The notes below the pieces were generated by a model, which made no database searches, was not told the origin of the DNA, and saw nothing but the letters and a program-made list of their open reading frames with translations. From CAWFGW01 sp963849955 (GTDB taxonomy: Bacteria; Bacteroidota; Bacteroidia; Cytophagales; JAAEPT01): a DNA stretch of 64,000 bases. Location of the stretch: assembly GCA_963849955.1 (NCBI GenBank), contig CAWKJU010000005.1, positions 1-64,000 of the forward strand, in the 5' to 3' direction. Positions 17,726-25,736 of the stretch are shown piece by piece. Within the stretch, counting starts at the first letter, position 1; each line of letters opens with the position of its first letter. A program made the position numbers and the translations under genes.

Positions 17726-18582
17726 TAGTAGTTGCAGATAGCGGATCCACGAAAACTGATTGGAGAATAATTTCTACAAACGGAGCTATTGATCAGATAG
17801 AAACAGATGGCATTAATCCATTTCATCAGCGGAAAGAAGAAATTCAGGCCATTATTGAGAAGAGTGATTTGCCTCGGTTAGCAAGGCGTACACAAGAAAT
17901 CTATTTCTATGGTGCAGGTTGCAATTACCCCGATAAGATAGAAGTTGTGCACGAAAGCATTAAAGCATTTTTTCCTCAGTCAGATATCTTTGTTGACCAT
18001 GATTTAATTGCTGCAGCAAAAGCACTTTGTGCAGACAGGGAGGGCATTGTTTCAATATTAGGTACGGGCTCTAATTCCTGTTATTATGATGGAACATCTA
18101 TCTTTCAAGCTACACCATCATTGGGTTATATATTGGGTGATGAAGGGAGTGGGGCATATATGGGTAGAAAGTTTATTAAAGAATATTTATATAAAAAATC
18201 TCCCGAGAGTGTTCGTGAAAAGTTCAATCAAAAATATGGTTATTCCACTGATTTTATTCTTGATTCAGTATATAGCAAAACAATGGCCAATCGATTTCTA
18301 GCAGCTTTTGCATTTTTTTTCAAAGAAAATATTCAGCACCCCTATATTCATGGATTGGTGTATGAATGTTTTTATGATTTTTTGGATACACACATTTTAA
18401 AATATAAAAAACATGAGAGCCTACCTGCAAATTTTGTGGGTTCTATTGCTTATCATTTTCAAGATATCTTAGAAAAGGTAGTTGTAGATGCAGGTTTACA
18501 TTTTGGTAAAGTAATTCAAAGTCCAATAATGGGTTTGACATCCTATCATCAAAATAATAGCGAGGTATTAAAAAGAAAATGA
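17722..18582 (+). CDS. BadF/BadG/BcrA/BcrD-type ATPase, probable amino-sugar kinase
   Basis: 286 residues, ASKHA fold. The phosphate-1 loop is MIVVADSGSTKTDWRI, the adenosine region holds VSILGTGSNSCYYDG, and GYILGDEGSGAYMGR matches the N-acetylglucosamine kinase-like branch of the BadF family. It overlaps murQ by 4 bases (ATGA). That pairing suggests it phosphorylates N-acetylmuramic acid or N-acetylglucosamine in cell-wall sugar recycling, feeding MurQ; this is an inference from context, as the sequence alone does not fix the sugar. Confidence 0.85.
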   Translation: MIVVADSGSTKTDWRIISTNGAIDQIETDGINPFHQRKEEIQAIIEKSDLPRLARRTQEIYFYGAGCNYPDKIEVVHESIKAFFPQSDIFVDHDLIAAAKALCADREGIVSILGTGSNSCYYDGTSIFQATPSLGYILGDEGSGAYMGRKFIKEYLYKKSPESVREKFNQKYGYSTDFILDSVYSKTMANRFLAAFAFFFKENIQHPYIHGLVYECFYDFLDTHILKYKKHESLPANFVGSIAYHFQDILEKVVVDAGLHFGKVIQSPIMGLTSYHQNNSEVLKRK

Positions 18583-19388
18583 GTTCGACTGAATCAGCAT
18601 CTAAATATAACGATTTAGAAAAAATGTCTGTAAAATCTCTTTTAGAGGGCATTAATAAAGAAGACCAATCGGTACCGCTGGCAGTAGAAAAAGCGATTCC
18701 GCAAATTGAATCCTTAGTGGAATCAATAGTTCCTAAAATGAAAAACGGGGGGAGACTATTTTATATTGGTGCTGGTACAAGTGGAAGATTAGGCATAGTG
18801 GATGCTAGTGAGTGTCCACCAACTTATGGTATTCCACATGGTGTAGTGGTTGGTATCATAGCGGGTGGTGATCAAGCCATTAGAACAGCAGTAGAATTTG
18901 CGGAGGACGATGTAGATTTAGCATGGAGTGATTTATCTGCATATAGTTTAACAGAAGATGATACAGTGATCGGTATTGCCGCTTCAGGAAGAACACCTTA
19001 TGTTATCGGAGGTTTAAAAAAATGCCAGGAAAATAAGATCACAACTGGATGTATTGTTTGTAATGAGGATTCACCCATAGTAAAAGTTGCTGATTTTCCG
19101 GTTGTTGCTGTGGTAGGTCCAGAGTTTGTAACAGGAAGTACTCGAATGAAAGCTGGAACTGCTCAAAAGTTGATTTTAAATATGATTTCAACTGCTGTGA
19201 TGATACAGTTGGGGAGAGTGAAGGGAAACAAAATGGTAGATATGCAGTTGAGCAACCACAAGCTTGTTGAGCGGGGTCGACAAATGATTATTGCTGAAAC
19301 TGGCGCAAGTTACGAGCAGGCATCCCTTTTTTTAGAAAAAGAGGGTAGCGTGAGAAAAGCTATTGAAGCTTTTGAATCTCAGAGATAG
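18579..19388 (+). CDS. murQ: N-acetylmuramic acid 6-phosphate etherase
   Basis: Cleaves the D-lactyl ether of MurNAc-6-phosphate to GlcNAc-6-phosphate and lactate during peptidoglycan recycling. 269 residues. The SIS-domain hallmarks are clear: GGRLFYIGAGTSGRLGIVDA, ECPPTYG, IAGGDQAIRTAVEFAEDD, GIAASGRTPYVIGGL, and TGSTRMKAGTAQKLILNM (catalytic Glu region in ASECPPT and EDD). It overlaps the kinase gene by 4 bases, and its 3' end overlaps the convergent SprT-like gene by 29 bases. Confidence 0.96.
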   Translation: MSSTESASKYNDLEKMSVKSLLEGINKEDQSVPLAVEKAIPQIESLVESIVPKMKNGGRLFYIGAGTSGRLGIVDASECPPTYGIPHGVVVGIIAGGDQAIRTAVEFAEDDVDLAWSDLSAYSLTEDDTVIGIAASGRTPYVIGGLKKCQENKITTGCIVCNEDSPIVKVADFPVVAVVGPEFVTGSTRMKAGTAQKLILNMISTAVMIQLGRVKGNKMVDMQLSNHKLVERGRQMIIAETGASYEQASLFLEKEGSVRKAIEAFESQR

Positions 19389-19935
19389 GTGTTTTAGCAT
19401 TAAAAAGATAGAGCTTTCCTGATTTTACATCTTTACAGAGAAAGCGTGTTCTTTTTTTTTCAATTTTCACAAAGCTTTTTTTTCGAAAGACGAAGGTTTC
19501 TCCCAAACTAACATCATCAATGGATAGGTATGGGTGATTATTAAAAAGGGAGCTGTGTAAAGAGGAGTTTATTTTTATTATAGACTTAGGACTTTGTGCA
19601 AACTCATAAATGAGAGGCCTAAGCTCTAGATTAAAGATATTCTTGTCCAAGGCTTTAATAAGAAGTTCTTTAAAAATTTGTTTCCATTCTTTACCATGAG
19701 GTTGAGCTTTTCTTCTAAACTTTTCAAAACAAATTCTGTGGGCTATTTCATGGATGAGCACAAAAAGAAAAGCTTGTTCTTTCAAATTACCATTAATGGT
19801 GATTTGATGTTTGTTGTCTTTATTATAAAATCGGTAATCACCATGTTTGGATTGGCGTTCTTTTTTTACAATAATCTCAGTAGGGTATTGTTCTAAAAGT
19901 AGGTTTATAAAGTCTTTTTGGGTGGTGTTCAGCAT
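19360..19935 (-). CDS. SprT-like zinc metalloprotease-fold protein
   Basis: 191 residues. The zinc motif is LIHEIAHRICF (HExxH) followed about 20 residues later by HGKEWK, the SprT-like arrangement. The C-terminal part has FVFRKKSFVKIEKKRTRFLC and resembles the short Bacteroidota SprT-like proteins, without the four-cysteine zinc ribbon of SPRTN. Role unknown; homologues handle proteins on DNA, but that cannot be read from this sequence. Its 3' end overlaps murQ by 29 bases on the opposite strand. Confidence 0.85.
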   Translation of the reverse strand: MLNTTQKDFINLLLEQYPTEIIVKKERQSKHGDYRFYNKDNKHQITINGNLKEQAFLFVLIHEIAHRICFEKFRRKAQPHGKEWKQIFKELLIKALDKNIFNLELRPLIYEFAQSPKSIIKINSSLHSSLFNNHPYLSIDDVSLGETFVFRKKSFVKIEKKRTRFLCKDVKSGKLYLFNAKTPISEIQKLQ

Positions 19936-19942
19936 ATGAATG

Positions 19943-19976
19943 CAAAAAAAAAGAGTGTTAGTTAACTAACACTCTT
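19943..19976 (-). terminator. terminator of the acidic repeat lipoprotein gene
   Basis: A perfect 26-base palindrome (19951-19976, arms AAGAGTGTTAGTT / AACTAACACTCTT) followed on the minus strand by seven Ts. It ends just before the SprT-like start at 19935. Confidence 0.85.
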
Positions 19977-19998
19977 CTCTTCGTAAGATTTACTGAAA

Positions 19999-20244
19999 TT
20001 ACTCAGCAGTTTCTTCAGCAGCTTCTTCAGTTTCTTCAGCAGCTTCTTCAGTTTCCTCAGCAGCCTCTTCTGTAGCATCTTCAGTTGCTTCCATAGCATC
20101 TTCAGTTGCCTCTTCAGCGTCTTCAGTTGCTTCAGCAGCAGTTTCTTCTACAGTAGTTTCTTCAGTAGTAGCAGTTTCACCACCACCACAAGAGAACATA
20201 GTGAAAGACGCAGCAATCACTAAAAGAGCAAATAATTTTTTCAT
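19999..20244 (-). CDS. small acidic Glu/Ala/Thr-repeat lipoprotein
   Basis: 81 residues. I start at the ATG at 20242-20244, which gives a lipoprotein signal, MKKLFALLVIAASFTMFSC, with the lipobox cysteine at residue 19; an upstream in-frame TTG start would fall at the transcript end. The mature protein is almost only Glu, Ala and Thr, with heptads EETEEAA and related TEDA units, so it is strongly acidic and probably helical or disordered. It is anchored to a membrane; no enzymatic domain is possible. It has its own strong promoter (20277-20305) and terminator, which points to high, independent expression. Confidence 0.85.
   Translation of the reverse strand: MKKLFALLVIAASFTMFSCGGGETATTEETTVEETAAEATEDAEEATEDAMEATEDATEEAAEETEEAAEETEEAAEETAE
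20011..20073 (-). repeat. 21-bp tandem repeat inside the acidic lipoprotein gene
   Basis: Two perfect copies (20011-20031, 20032-20052) and one diverged copy (20053-20073) of a 21-base unit encoding seven residues of the Thr/Glu/Glu/Ala/Ala/Glu/Glu type. Related degenerate 9- and 18-base units continue towards 20150. Confidence 0.85.
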
Positions 20245-20276
20245 TAGATTTTTAATTTTATAGTTCAACAACTAAA

Positions 20277-20305
20277 CAAATATAGACATATTTTAATGAT
20301 GTCAA
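20277..20305 (-). promoter_or_regulatory. promoter of the acidic lipoprotein gene
   Basis: On the minus strand, TTG at 20305-20303, then 18 bases, then TATATTTG at 20284-20277: an almost ideal Bacteroidota TTG-N19-TAnnTTTG promoter. The start site would be about 25 bases before the ATG at 20244. Confidence 0.8.
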
Positions 20306-20313
20306 AAAGAACC

Positions 20314-21621
20314 TTATTTTTTTCTAAAGAACAATTTTATTGGAGCCCCCTTAAATTCAAAATGAAGTCTTATTTTATTAGTAAGAAATCGTTCGTACGG
20401 TTCCTTGATATATTGAGGTAAATTACAAAACAAAGCAAAGCATGGATAGGGGGTCGGTAATTGAGTGATGTATTTAATTTTGATGTATTTGCCCTTAATG
20501 CTTGGTGGGGGATATTTTTCTATTTCAGGTAGAATCACGTCATTTAACGCAGAGGTAGATATTCGTGTAGTTAAATATTCATAGACTTCGATAGCCGTTT
20601 CAATTGCTTTGTAGATTCTTGTTTTGTCTAAAGCAGAAATGAAAACGACAGGTATGTGTGTGTTTGGTTGTATTTTTGATAATAAATCCTCTTGATATTT
20701 TTTTAAGGTCATCGTGTCTTTTTCCACCAAATCCCACTTATTGACTAGAATAACAACGCCTTTATTTCTTTCTTGTGCAATTCTTAAAATGTTGATGTCT
20801 TGTGACTCTAACCCAAGTTGGGCATCAATCATCAACATCACTACATCGGATTTTTCAATAGCATTAATTGATCTTAGTACCGAATAAAACTCGACATCTT
20901 CGTGCACTTTTGTTTTCCTTCGTATCCCTGCTGTGTCGGTAATGATAAATTCTTTCCCAAATTGATTATAACGTGTATCAATAGAATCCCGAGTTGTTCC
21001 TGAAATTTCAGTGACAATGCTTCTTTCTTTGCCTAAAATAGCATTGAGAAAGGACGATTTCCCTACATTAGGTCTCCCTGCAATGGTGATTTTTGGAATT
21101 CCAGCATCTGGATCTTCGTCACCTTCTTCTTGAAAAAAGCTTACGACTTTGTCTAAGAGTTCACCACTACCAAAACCTGATTGTGATGAAACTGGGTAAA
21201 TTTCATTAAACCCTAATTGATAAAACTCACCCATCATCATACTTTTTTCATTGGTATCTGATTTGTTGGCTACTACGATGACTGGTTTGTTTGTTTTACG
21301 AAGGTAATTGGCAAATTCTTTGTCAAGTTCGGTAATACCAATGTTAACATCTACCATAAAGAGAATGACGCTAGCCTCATCTAAGGCTAGTGACACCTGT
21401 TGGCGAATGGCTTCTTCAAATATATCATCAGAATTAGTAACATACCCACCTGTATCAATTACAGTGAAAAACTTATTTGTCCATTCTGCATAACCATAAT
21501 GCCTATCACGAGTAATGCCACTTTCGTTATCCATGATAGCTTTTTTCTCTCCTATCAACCTATTGAAAAAAGTTGATTTCCCCACGTTGGGTCTTCCTAC
21601 TATTGCTACTGAATTTGCCAT
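20314..21621 (-). CDS. der: ribosome biogenesis GTPase Der (EngA)
   Basis: 435 residues, the double-GTPase protein needed for 50S subunit maturation. Both G1 motifs are present (GRPNVGKSTFFNRL near residue 8 and GRPNVGKSSFLNAI near 182), with G3 DTGGY and DTAGI, G4 NKSD and NKWD, and the C-terminal KH-like domain (KYIKIKYITQLPTPYPCFAL). It shares one base with era upstream; both are on the minus strand and probably form one transcript. Confidence 0.97.
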   Translation of the reverse strand: MANSVAIVGRPNVGKSTFFNRLIGEKKAIMDNESGITRDRHYGYAEWTNKFFTVIDTGGYVTNSDDIFEEAIRQQVSLALDEASVILFMVDVNIGITELDKEFANYLRKTNKPVIVVANKSDTNEKSMMMGEFYQLGFNEIYPVSSQSGFGSGELLDKVVSFFQEEGDEDPDAGIPKITIAGRPNVGKSSFLNAILGKERSIVTEISGTTRDSIDTRYNQFGKEFIITDTAGIRRKTKVHEDVEFYSVLRSINAIEKSDVVMLMIDAQLGLESQDINILRIAQERNKGVVILVNKWDLVEKDTMTLKKYQEDLLSKIQPNTHIPVVFISALDKTRIYKAIETAIEVYEYLTTRISTSALNDVILPEIEKYPPPSIKGKYIKIKYITQLPTPYPCFALFCNLPQYIKEPYERFLTNKIRLHFEFKGAPIKLFFRKK

Positions 21622-22511
21622 TATCTAATGTATCCTAATTGTTTTAATTTGTTTTCTTTTTTTCTCCAGTCTGATTCTACTTTTACAAACAGCTCAAGAA
21701 AAACCTTAGTTTTAAAAAACTCTTCCATGTCTTTGCGCGCCTCTGTGCCTATTTTCTTTAAAGCAGCACCTCCTTTGCCTATTAGGATTCCTTTTTGAGA
21801 ATCGCGTTCCACCAAAATATCACCACAGATATGGATGATTTTACCTTCATCCTTAAAAACTGAAATAATGACATCACAACTATAAGGCACTTCCTTTTTA
21901 TACGTCCTCAAAATTTTCTCTCGAATAATTTCAGAAGCAAAAAAGCGCTCGGGAAGAGTTGTAAGTTGATCTTTTGGATAATAGGCTGGATGTTCAGGTA
22001 GCATTTCTTTGATGGAAAGTATTATTCGTTCCAGGTTGAATTTTTCCAAAGCACTTATCGGGATGATTTCCTTAGGAGAAAGAATGTTGTTCCAATAGTC
22101 GATTTTTTTCTCGACTTCAGACTGGTCTTTCACTAAGTCTATTTTATTCACTAAAACAATAATCGGAGTCTCCATTCGAGCTAATCGAGCAACTACTTCT
22201 CCTTCATCATGTTTTTCAAAAATATCAGTTACAAAAAGAATTACATCAGCGTCTTCAAGTGATTCGCTTACAAAGTTCATCATGAACTCGTGTAGTTTAT
22301 ATTGAGGTTTAATGATGCCAGGAGTGTCTGAGTATACGATTTGAAAATCTTCACCACTGATAATACCTTGAATCCGATGACGGGTGGTTTGAGCTTTAGA
22401 AGTGATTATGGATAAATTTTCTTCTACTAATTGATTCATCAAAGTGGATTTACCCACGTTAGGTTTTCCAACGATGCTAACAAAACCGGCTTTGTGTTGC
22501 GTTTCACTCAT
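21621..22511 (-). CDS. era: GTPase Era
   Basis: 296 residues. The GTPase domain has GKPNVGKSTLMNQL (G1), DTPGI (G3) and NKID (G4), and the C-terminal type II KH domain has GILIGKGGAALKKIGTEAR. Era binds the 3' end of 16S rRNA in 30S assembly. A TACTTTTG box at 22529-22536 (minus strand) is a likely -7 element with a 5' leader of under 20 bases; no TTG sits at the normal -33 distance. It precedes der with a one-base overlap. Confidence 0.97.
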   Translation of the reverse strand: MSETQHKAGFVSIVGKPNVGKSTLMNQLVEENLSIITSKAQTTRHRIQGIISGEDFQIVYSDTPGIIKPQYKLHEFMMNFVSESLEDADVILFVTDIFEKHDEGEVVARLARMETPIIVLVNKIDLVKDQSEVEKKIDYWNNILSPKEIIPISALEKFNLERIILSIKEMLPEHPAYYPKDQLTTLPERFFASEIIREKILRTYKKEVPYSCDVIISVFKDEGKIIHICGDILVERDSQKGILIGKGGAALKKIGTEARKDMEEFFKTKVFLELFVKVESDWRKKENKLKQLGYIR

Positions 22512-22727
22512 TGTGTGAATTTATTATACAAAAGTAGTTGAATTAACTTAATTATGAGGAACAATATAATTAATAGCTGTTGTCATGAATAAAAAAATAA
22601 TTTTATCGTGGTTGTTAGGTGTTTTTTTCAGAATAAGTTGTCTCAATAGGATTGTTTGTATAAACTTGTGTATAGTATCTTTTTGGTATATGAAAATAGT
22701 CTGTCAACCATTGGCACTGAAATTAAA

Positions 22728-23111
22728 ATGAGAACAAAAAAACCTTTGCTTTTAGTTGTGGATGATATTCCTACTACATTGGAATTGTTGGTTTCACTTT
22801 TTGATAAACAATATGATGTTGTGCCCAAACAAAATGGTAAGGAAGCTTTAGAGTGGCTCCATGAAGGTCATTTACCGAATTTAATATTAAGTGATGTTCG
22901 TATGCCTATCATGGATGGTTATGAATTTATGACTCATGTGAAATCGAGCGGTCTTTTTCGTGACATACCTTTTTTTGTTTTGTCAGCTGTTCACGAAAGT
23001 CAGGAAAGAGTTAAGTTTCTTCAAGATGGAGCAGAAGATTTTTTAACTAAACCTTTTAATCCCGATGAACTTCTAATAAGAGTAAATAAAATTATTTTAA
23101 GAAATAATTAA
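22728..23111 (+). CDS. single-domain response regulator (CheY-like)
   Basis: 127 residues made only of a receiver domain. The acidic pair is Asp12/Asp13 (LLLVVDDIPTT), the phosphoacceptor Asp56 (NLILSDVRMPIMDGYEF), the switch residue Ser86 (FVLSA), and the Lys108 of LTKPF. I start at the ATG at 22728; an in-frame TTG at 22656 would add 24 residues that do not fit the fold. There is no output domain and no kinase nearby. It stands at the head of the exopolysaccharide locus, and the next gene begins with a receiver-like region, so it may regulate polysaccharide synthesis (inference). Confidence 0.9.
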   Translation: MRTKKPLLLVVDDIPTTLELLVSLFDKQYDVVPKQNGKEALEWLHEGHLPNLILSDVRMPIMDGYEFMTHVKSSGLFRDIPFFVLSAVHESQERVKFLQDGAEDFLTKPFNPDELLIRVNKIILRNN

Positions 23112-23208
23112 GTTTGGCTATTAAACTTACGTAGGCTTTTAGAGGTTGTTTTTAACAAAAATTAGAAGTCTAAATAAAAATTTTTGAAATAATAAATTAA
23201 ATAGTGCA

Positions 23209-23238
23209 TTGTTTCATAGTTTTTGTTCCCTAACTTTG
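23209..23238 (+). promoter_or_regulatory. promoter of the exopolysaccharide operon
   Basis: TTG at 23209-23211, 19 bases, then TAACTTTG at 23231-23238: exact fit to the Bacteroidota promoter consensus. It leaves a leader of about 65 bases before the sugar transferase ATG at 23310. Confidence 0.8.
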
Positions 23239-23309
23239 CTTTATAAAAGTAAAACTAGAGGGGGGGAATTACACGTAATTTTTATTAAAATGTAACAATC
23301 TTATCTATT

Positions 23310-24530
23310 ATGAAATTTCAACAAGCTAGTACTTCAAAAAATCTGCATTGCCTAATCAATAAAGAGGTTGCGTTTGTAGATGTAGAAATAGATCGCGTAG
23401 AGGACGATCCATTGATTGAAAAAGTGATGAAGCTTTTTAAAACACAAGCAATCCATAATATCGTTGAATTGCATGAGTTTTTAGAAAATCAAGAGAAAAT
23501 AGAAGCGATTATTATTCATGGTCATCTGGATTGTAAACAAACAGATGAGTTTATTTCTTTAATAAAAAATGATAATCTTCTTAAGAATATTCCAATAGTA
23601 TTAATTACCGATTACATAACTTCTGAATTAAAACAAGAGATTTTCCAAAAAGGAGTAAGTGAGGTGTTTAATGAAGAGTTTATTGATGAAGAGTTTCAAA
23701 AAAGGACTGTTTACTTGATGGATAATTTGGGTAAAACAGATGTTAAGGATTTACATTTACATCATTATAAAGTTCCCTTAAACAAACGAATTTTTGATAT
23801 TGTTTTTTCATTAGGTATGTTAACACTTTTGTTTCCATTGTTTTTAGTGGTAGGGATTTTAATCAAACTCGAATCGAGAGGACCTCTTTTCTATATTTCT
23901 AAACGAGCAGGCTCTGGGTTTAAAGTTTTTGGTTTTATTAAATTTCGTTCCATGGCAAATGGTGCGGATAAAAAACTAAAAGATTTAGAGCACTTAAATA
24001 ATTACGTTAAAAACGAGAAGGAATTAGAAAAAGATAAGACTGCCATGCAATTTGGCGTTCAAAAGATAGGCGATTCCAATGAAGGGGCTGTAAAGTTATA
24101 TGGTGATGGTGTAGAGTTTACAGAAGAAGAATATTTAGGTACAGTTGATAAGGAAGACAGTTCACCTACTTTTATAAAAATAAAGAATGACTCAAGAGTT
24201 ACTCGAATAGGTCAATTTATTAGGAAAACCAGTATTGATGAATTACCTCAGCTAATTAATGTGTTAAAAGGTGATATGTCAATTGTTGGGAATAGACCTC
24301 TGCCATTATATGAGGCTGAGAAAATTACGTCTGACGAATTTATTCAAAGATTTATGGCTCCAGCGGGAATAACTGGCTGGTGGCAAACTTCTAAAAGAGG
24401 CAAAGAAAATATGTCTGCAAATGAAAGGATAAAACTTGATATAGCCTACGCAAAAAAATATTCCTTGTGGTTAGATCTTAAAATAATTGCAAGAACACTA
24501 CCTTCCATGTTGCAAAAAGACAATGTCTAA
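23310..24530 (+). CDS. initiating polyprenyl-phosphate sugar phosphotransferase with receiver-like N-terminus
   Basis: 406 residues. From about residue 150 it is a bacterial sugar transferase: KRIFDIVFSLGML, a transmembrane segment, GPLFYISKRAGSGFKVF, FIKFRSM, then TRIGQFIRKTSIDELPQLIN and LKGDMSIVGNRPLP, ending in PAGITGWWQTSKRGK. Such enzymes load the first sugar phosphate onto the lipid carrier. Residues about 20-135 read like a receiver domain in secondary structure and in blocks (AIIIHGHLD, NIPIVLITDY), but the phosphoacceptor position holds His70 and the conserved Lys is replaced. An insertion of about 60 residues separates FRSM from TRIGQ. One-base overlap (TAATG) with the next gene. 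Confidence 0.9.
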   Translation: MKFQQASTSKNLHCLINKEVAFVDVEIDRVEDDPLIEKVMKLFKTQAIHNIVELHEFLENQEKIEAIIIHGHLDCKQTDEFISLIKNDNLLKNIPIVLITDYITSELKQEIFQKGVSEVFNEEFIDEEFQKRTVYLMDNLGKTDVKDLHLHHYKVPLNKRIFDIVFSLGMLTLLFPLFLVVGILIKLESRGPLFYISKRAGSGFKVFGFIKFRSMANGADKKLKDLEHLNNYVKNEKELEKDKTAMQFGVQKIGDSNEGAVKLYGDGVEFTEEEYLGTVDKEDSSPTFIKIKNDSRVTRIGQFIRKTSIDELPQLINVLKGDMSIVGNRPLPLYEAEKITSDEFIQRFMAPAGITGWWQTSKRGKENMSANERIKLDIAYAKKYSLWLDLKIIARTLPSMLQKDNV

Positions 24531-25729
24531 TGCTAATCCTTGAACTGATTTTTTTATTGTACTTTGTGCCATTAGTAGTTTTTAACTTCACTTTTGGAAT
24601 AGCAAGTATTTTTCCTCTAAAGAAAAAAACAAGTGTAATAAGTACTGTTAAGGCAAAAATAGCTGTTTTAATTCCTGGATATAAGGAAGATAGTGTCATT
24701 CTTGATGTGGCAAAAAAAGCTTTAGAACAATCATATGATTCTAATAATTTTGATGTTGTAATCATTGCTGATTCATTTTTAGAAAGTACTCTTTTATCCT
24801 TGCGAAAGTTGCCATTGAAAGTTATTGAGGTGTCTTTTGATAAAAGTACAAAAGCAAAAGCACTGAATAAAGCGATGTCTATTTTGGGAGATAATTATGA
24901 TATAGCTGTTTTGCTGGATGCTGATAATGTGATGGAGTATGATTTTCTGACTAAAGTTAATAATGCATATCAGGCTGGTTATCTAAATATGCAAGGAAGA
25001 AGGGTAGCTAAAAATACTGATAGCAAATTTTCATTTTTGGATGGTATAAGTGAAGCAATAAATAATAACATATTTAGGAAAGGGCATAATATGCTTGGTT
25101 TTTCTTGTTCCTTTATTGGGTCAGGTATGGCTTTGCCATATGATTCATTTAAAGTAAAAATGGGAAGGATTGATGCAGTAGGTGGGTTTGATCGAGCACT
25201 TCAAGTAGAGTTTATTGGAGACGGTGAAAAAATATGGTACTTAAATGATGCACTTGTTTATGACGAAAAAATCGGTAATTCTACTGGTTTTGGAAACCAA
25301 AGAAAAAGGTGGCTTTCAAGTCAGTTTGTCTATTTAAGTAGGAATTTGAAAAAAGGGTTTTTAGGCTTGTTTTCTGGCAAATTTGATTTATTTAATGCTT
25401 CTATTTTGCATAATCTGTTTCTTCCACGGGTATTAAATTTGGGGCTATTATTTATTTACACATTAGTTTATTTACTTTTTGATGATTATTTAACAGTAAA
25501 TCCCTTAATGATATATGCTGTTTTTTTGTTGTATTATCTTGCAACACTGATCGCTATACCAAGGCATTATTTTTCTTGGAAAATGATTGCAGCAATTTTG
25601 GCTTTACCTCAAGCTTTTTTTATCATGTTTGCTTCACTTTTTAAATTGAGAGGAGCTAATAAAACATTCATTCACACCCAACATACACGTGTTGAAATAG
25701 AGAAGAATGATAAAAAAAACATTGTATAA
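24530..25729 (+). CDS. membrane glycosyltransferase, family 2
   Basis: 399 residues. An N-terminal membrane segment precedes a GT-A domain with AVLIPGYKEDS, DVVIIADSFLES, KAKALNKAM, the DxD motif VLLDADNVM, then a Q/R-x-x-R-W acceptor motif (GNQRKRWLSSQF) and three C-terminal hydrophobic segments. This layout is that of processive or lipid-linked family 2 transferases at the inner membrane. It starts inside the previous gene's stop (TAATG), so it is translationally coupled to the initiating transferase. Sugar and acceptor are unknown. Confidence 0.9.
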   Translation: MLILELIFLLYFVPLVVFNFTFGIASIFPLKKKTSVISTVKAKIAVLIPGYKEDSVILDVAKKALEQSYDSNNFDVVIIADSFLESTLLSLRKLPLKVIEVSFDKSTKAKALNKAMSILGDNYDIAVLLDADNVMEYDFLTKVNNAYQAGYLNMQGRRVAKNTDSKFSFLDGISEAINNNIFRKGHNMLGFSCSFIGSGMALPYDSFKVKMGRIDAVGGFDRALQVEFIGDGEKIWYLNDALVYDEKIGNSTGFGNQRKRWLSSQFVYLSRNLKKGFLGLFSGKFDLFNASILHNLFLPRVLNLGLLFIYTLVYLLFDDYLTVNPLMIYAVFLLYYLATLIAIPRHYFSWKMIAAILALPQAFFIMFASLFKLRGANKTFIHTQHTRVEIEKNDKKNIV

Positions 25730-25736
25730 ATAAGCT

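Noticed and set aside
22585..22731. A 47-codon ORF ending in ATGA overlap with the response regulator start
   Set aside because: It has an unusual Cys-rich, Trp/Ile-rich composition, and the region also carries promoter-like sequence for the regulator. Overlap by chance is likely in AT-rich DNA; no other support.
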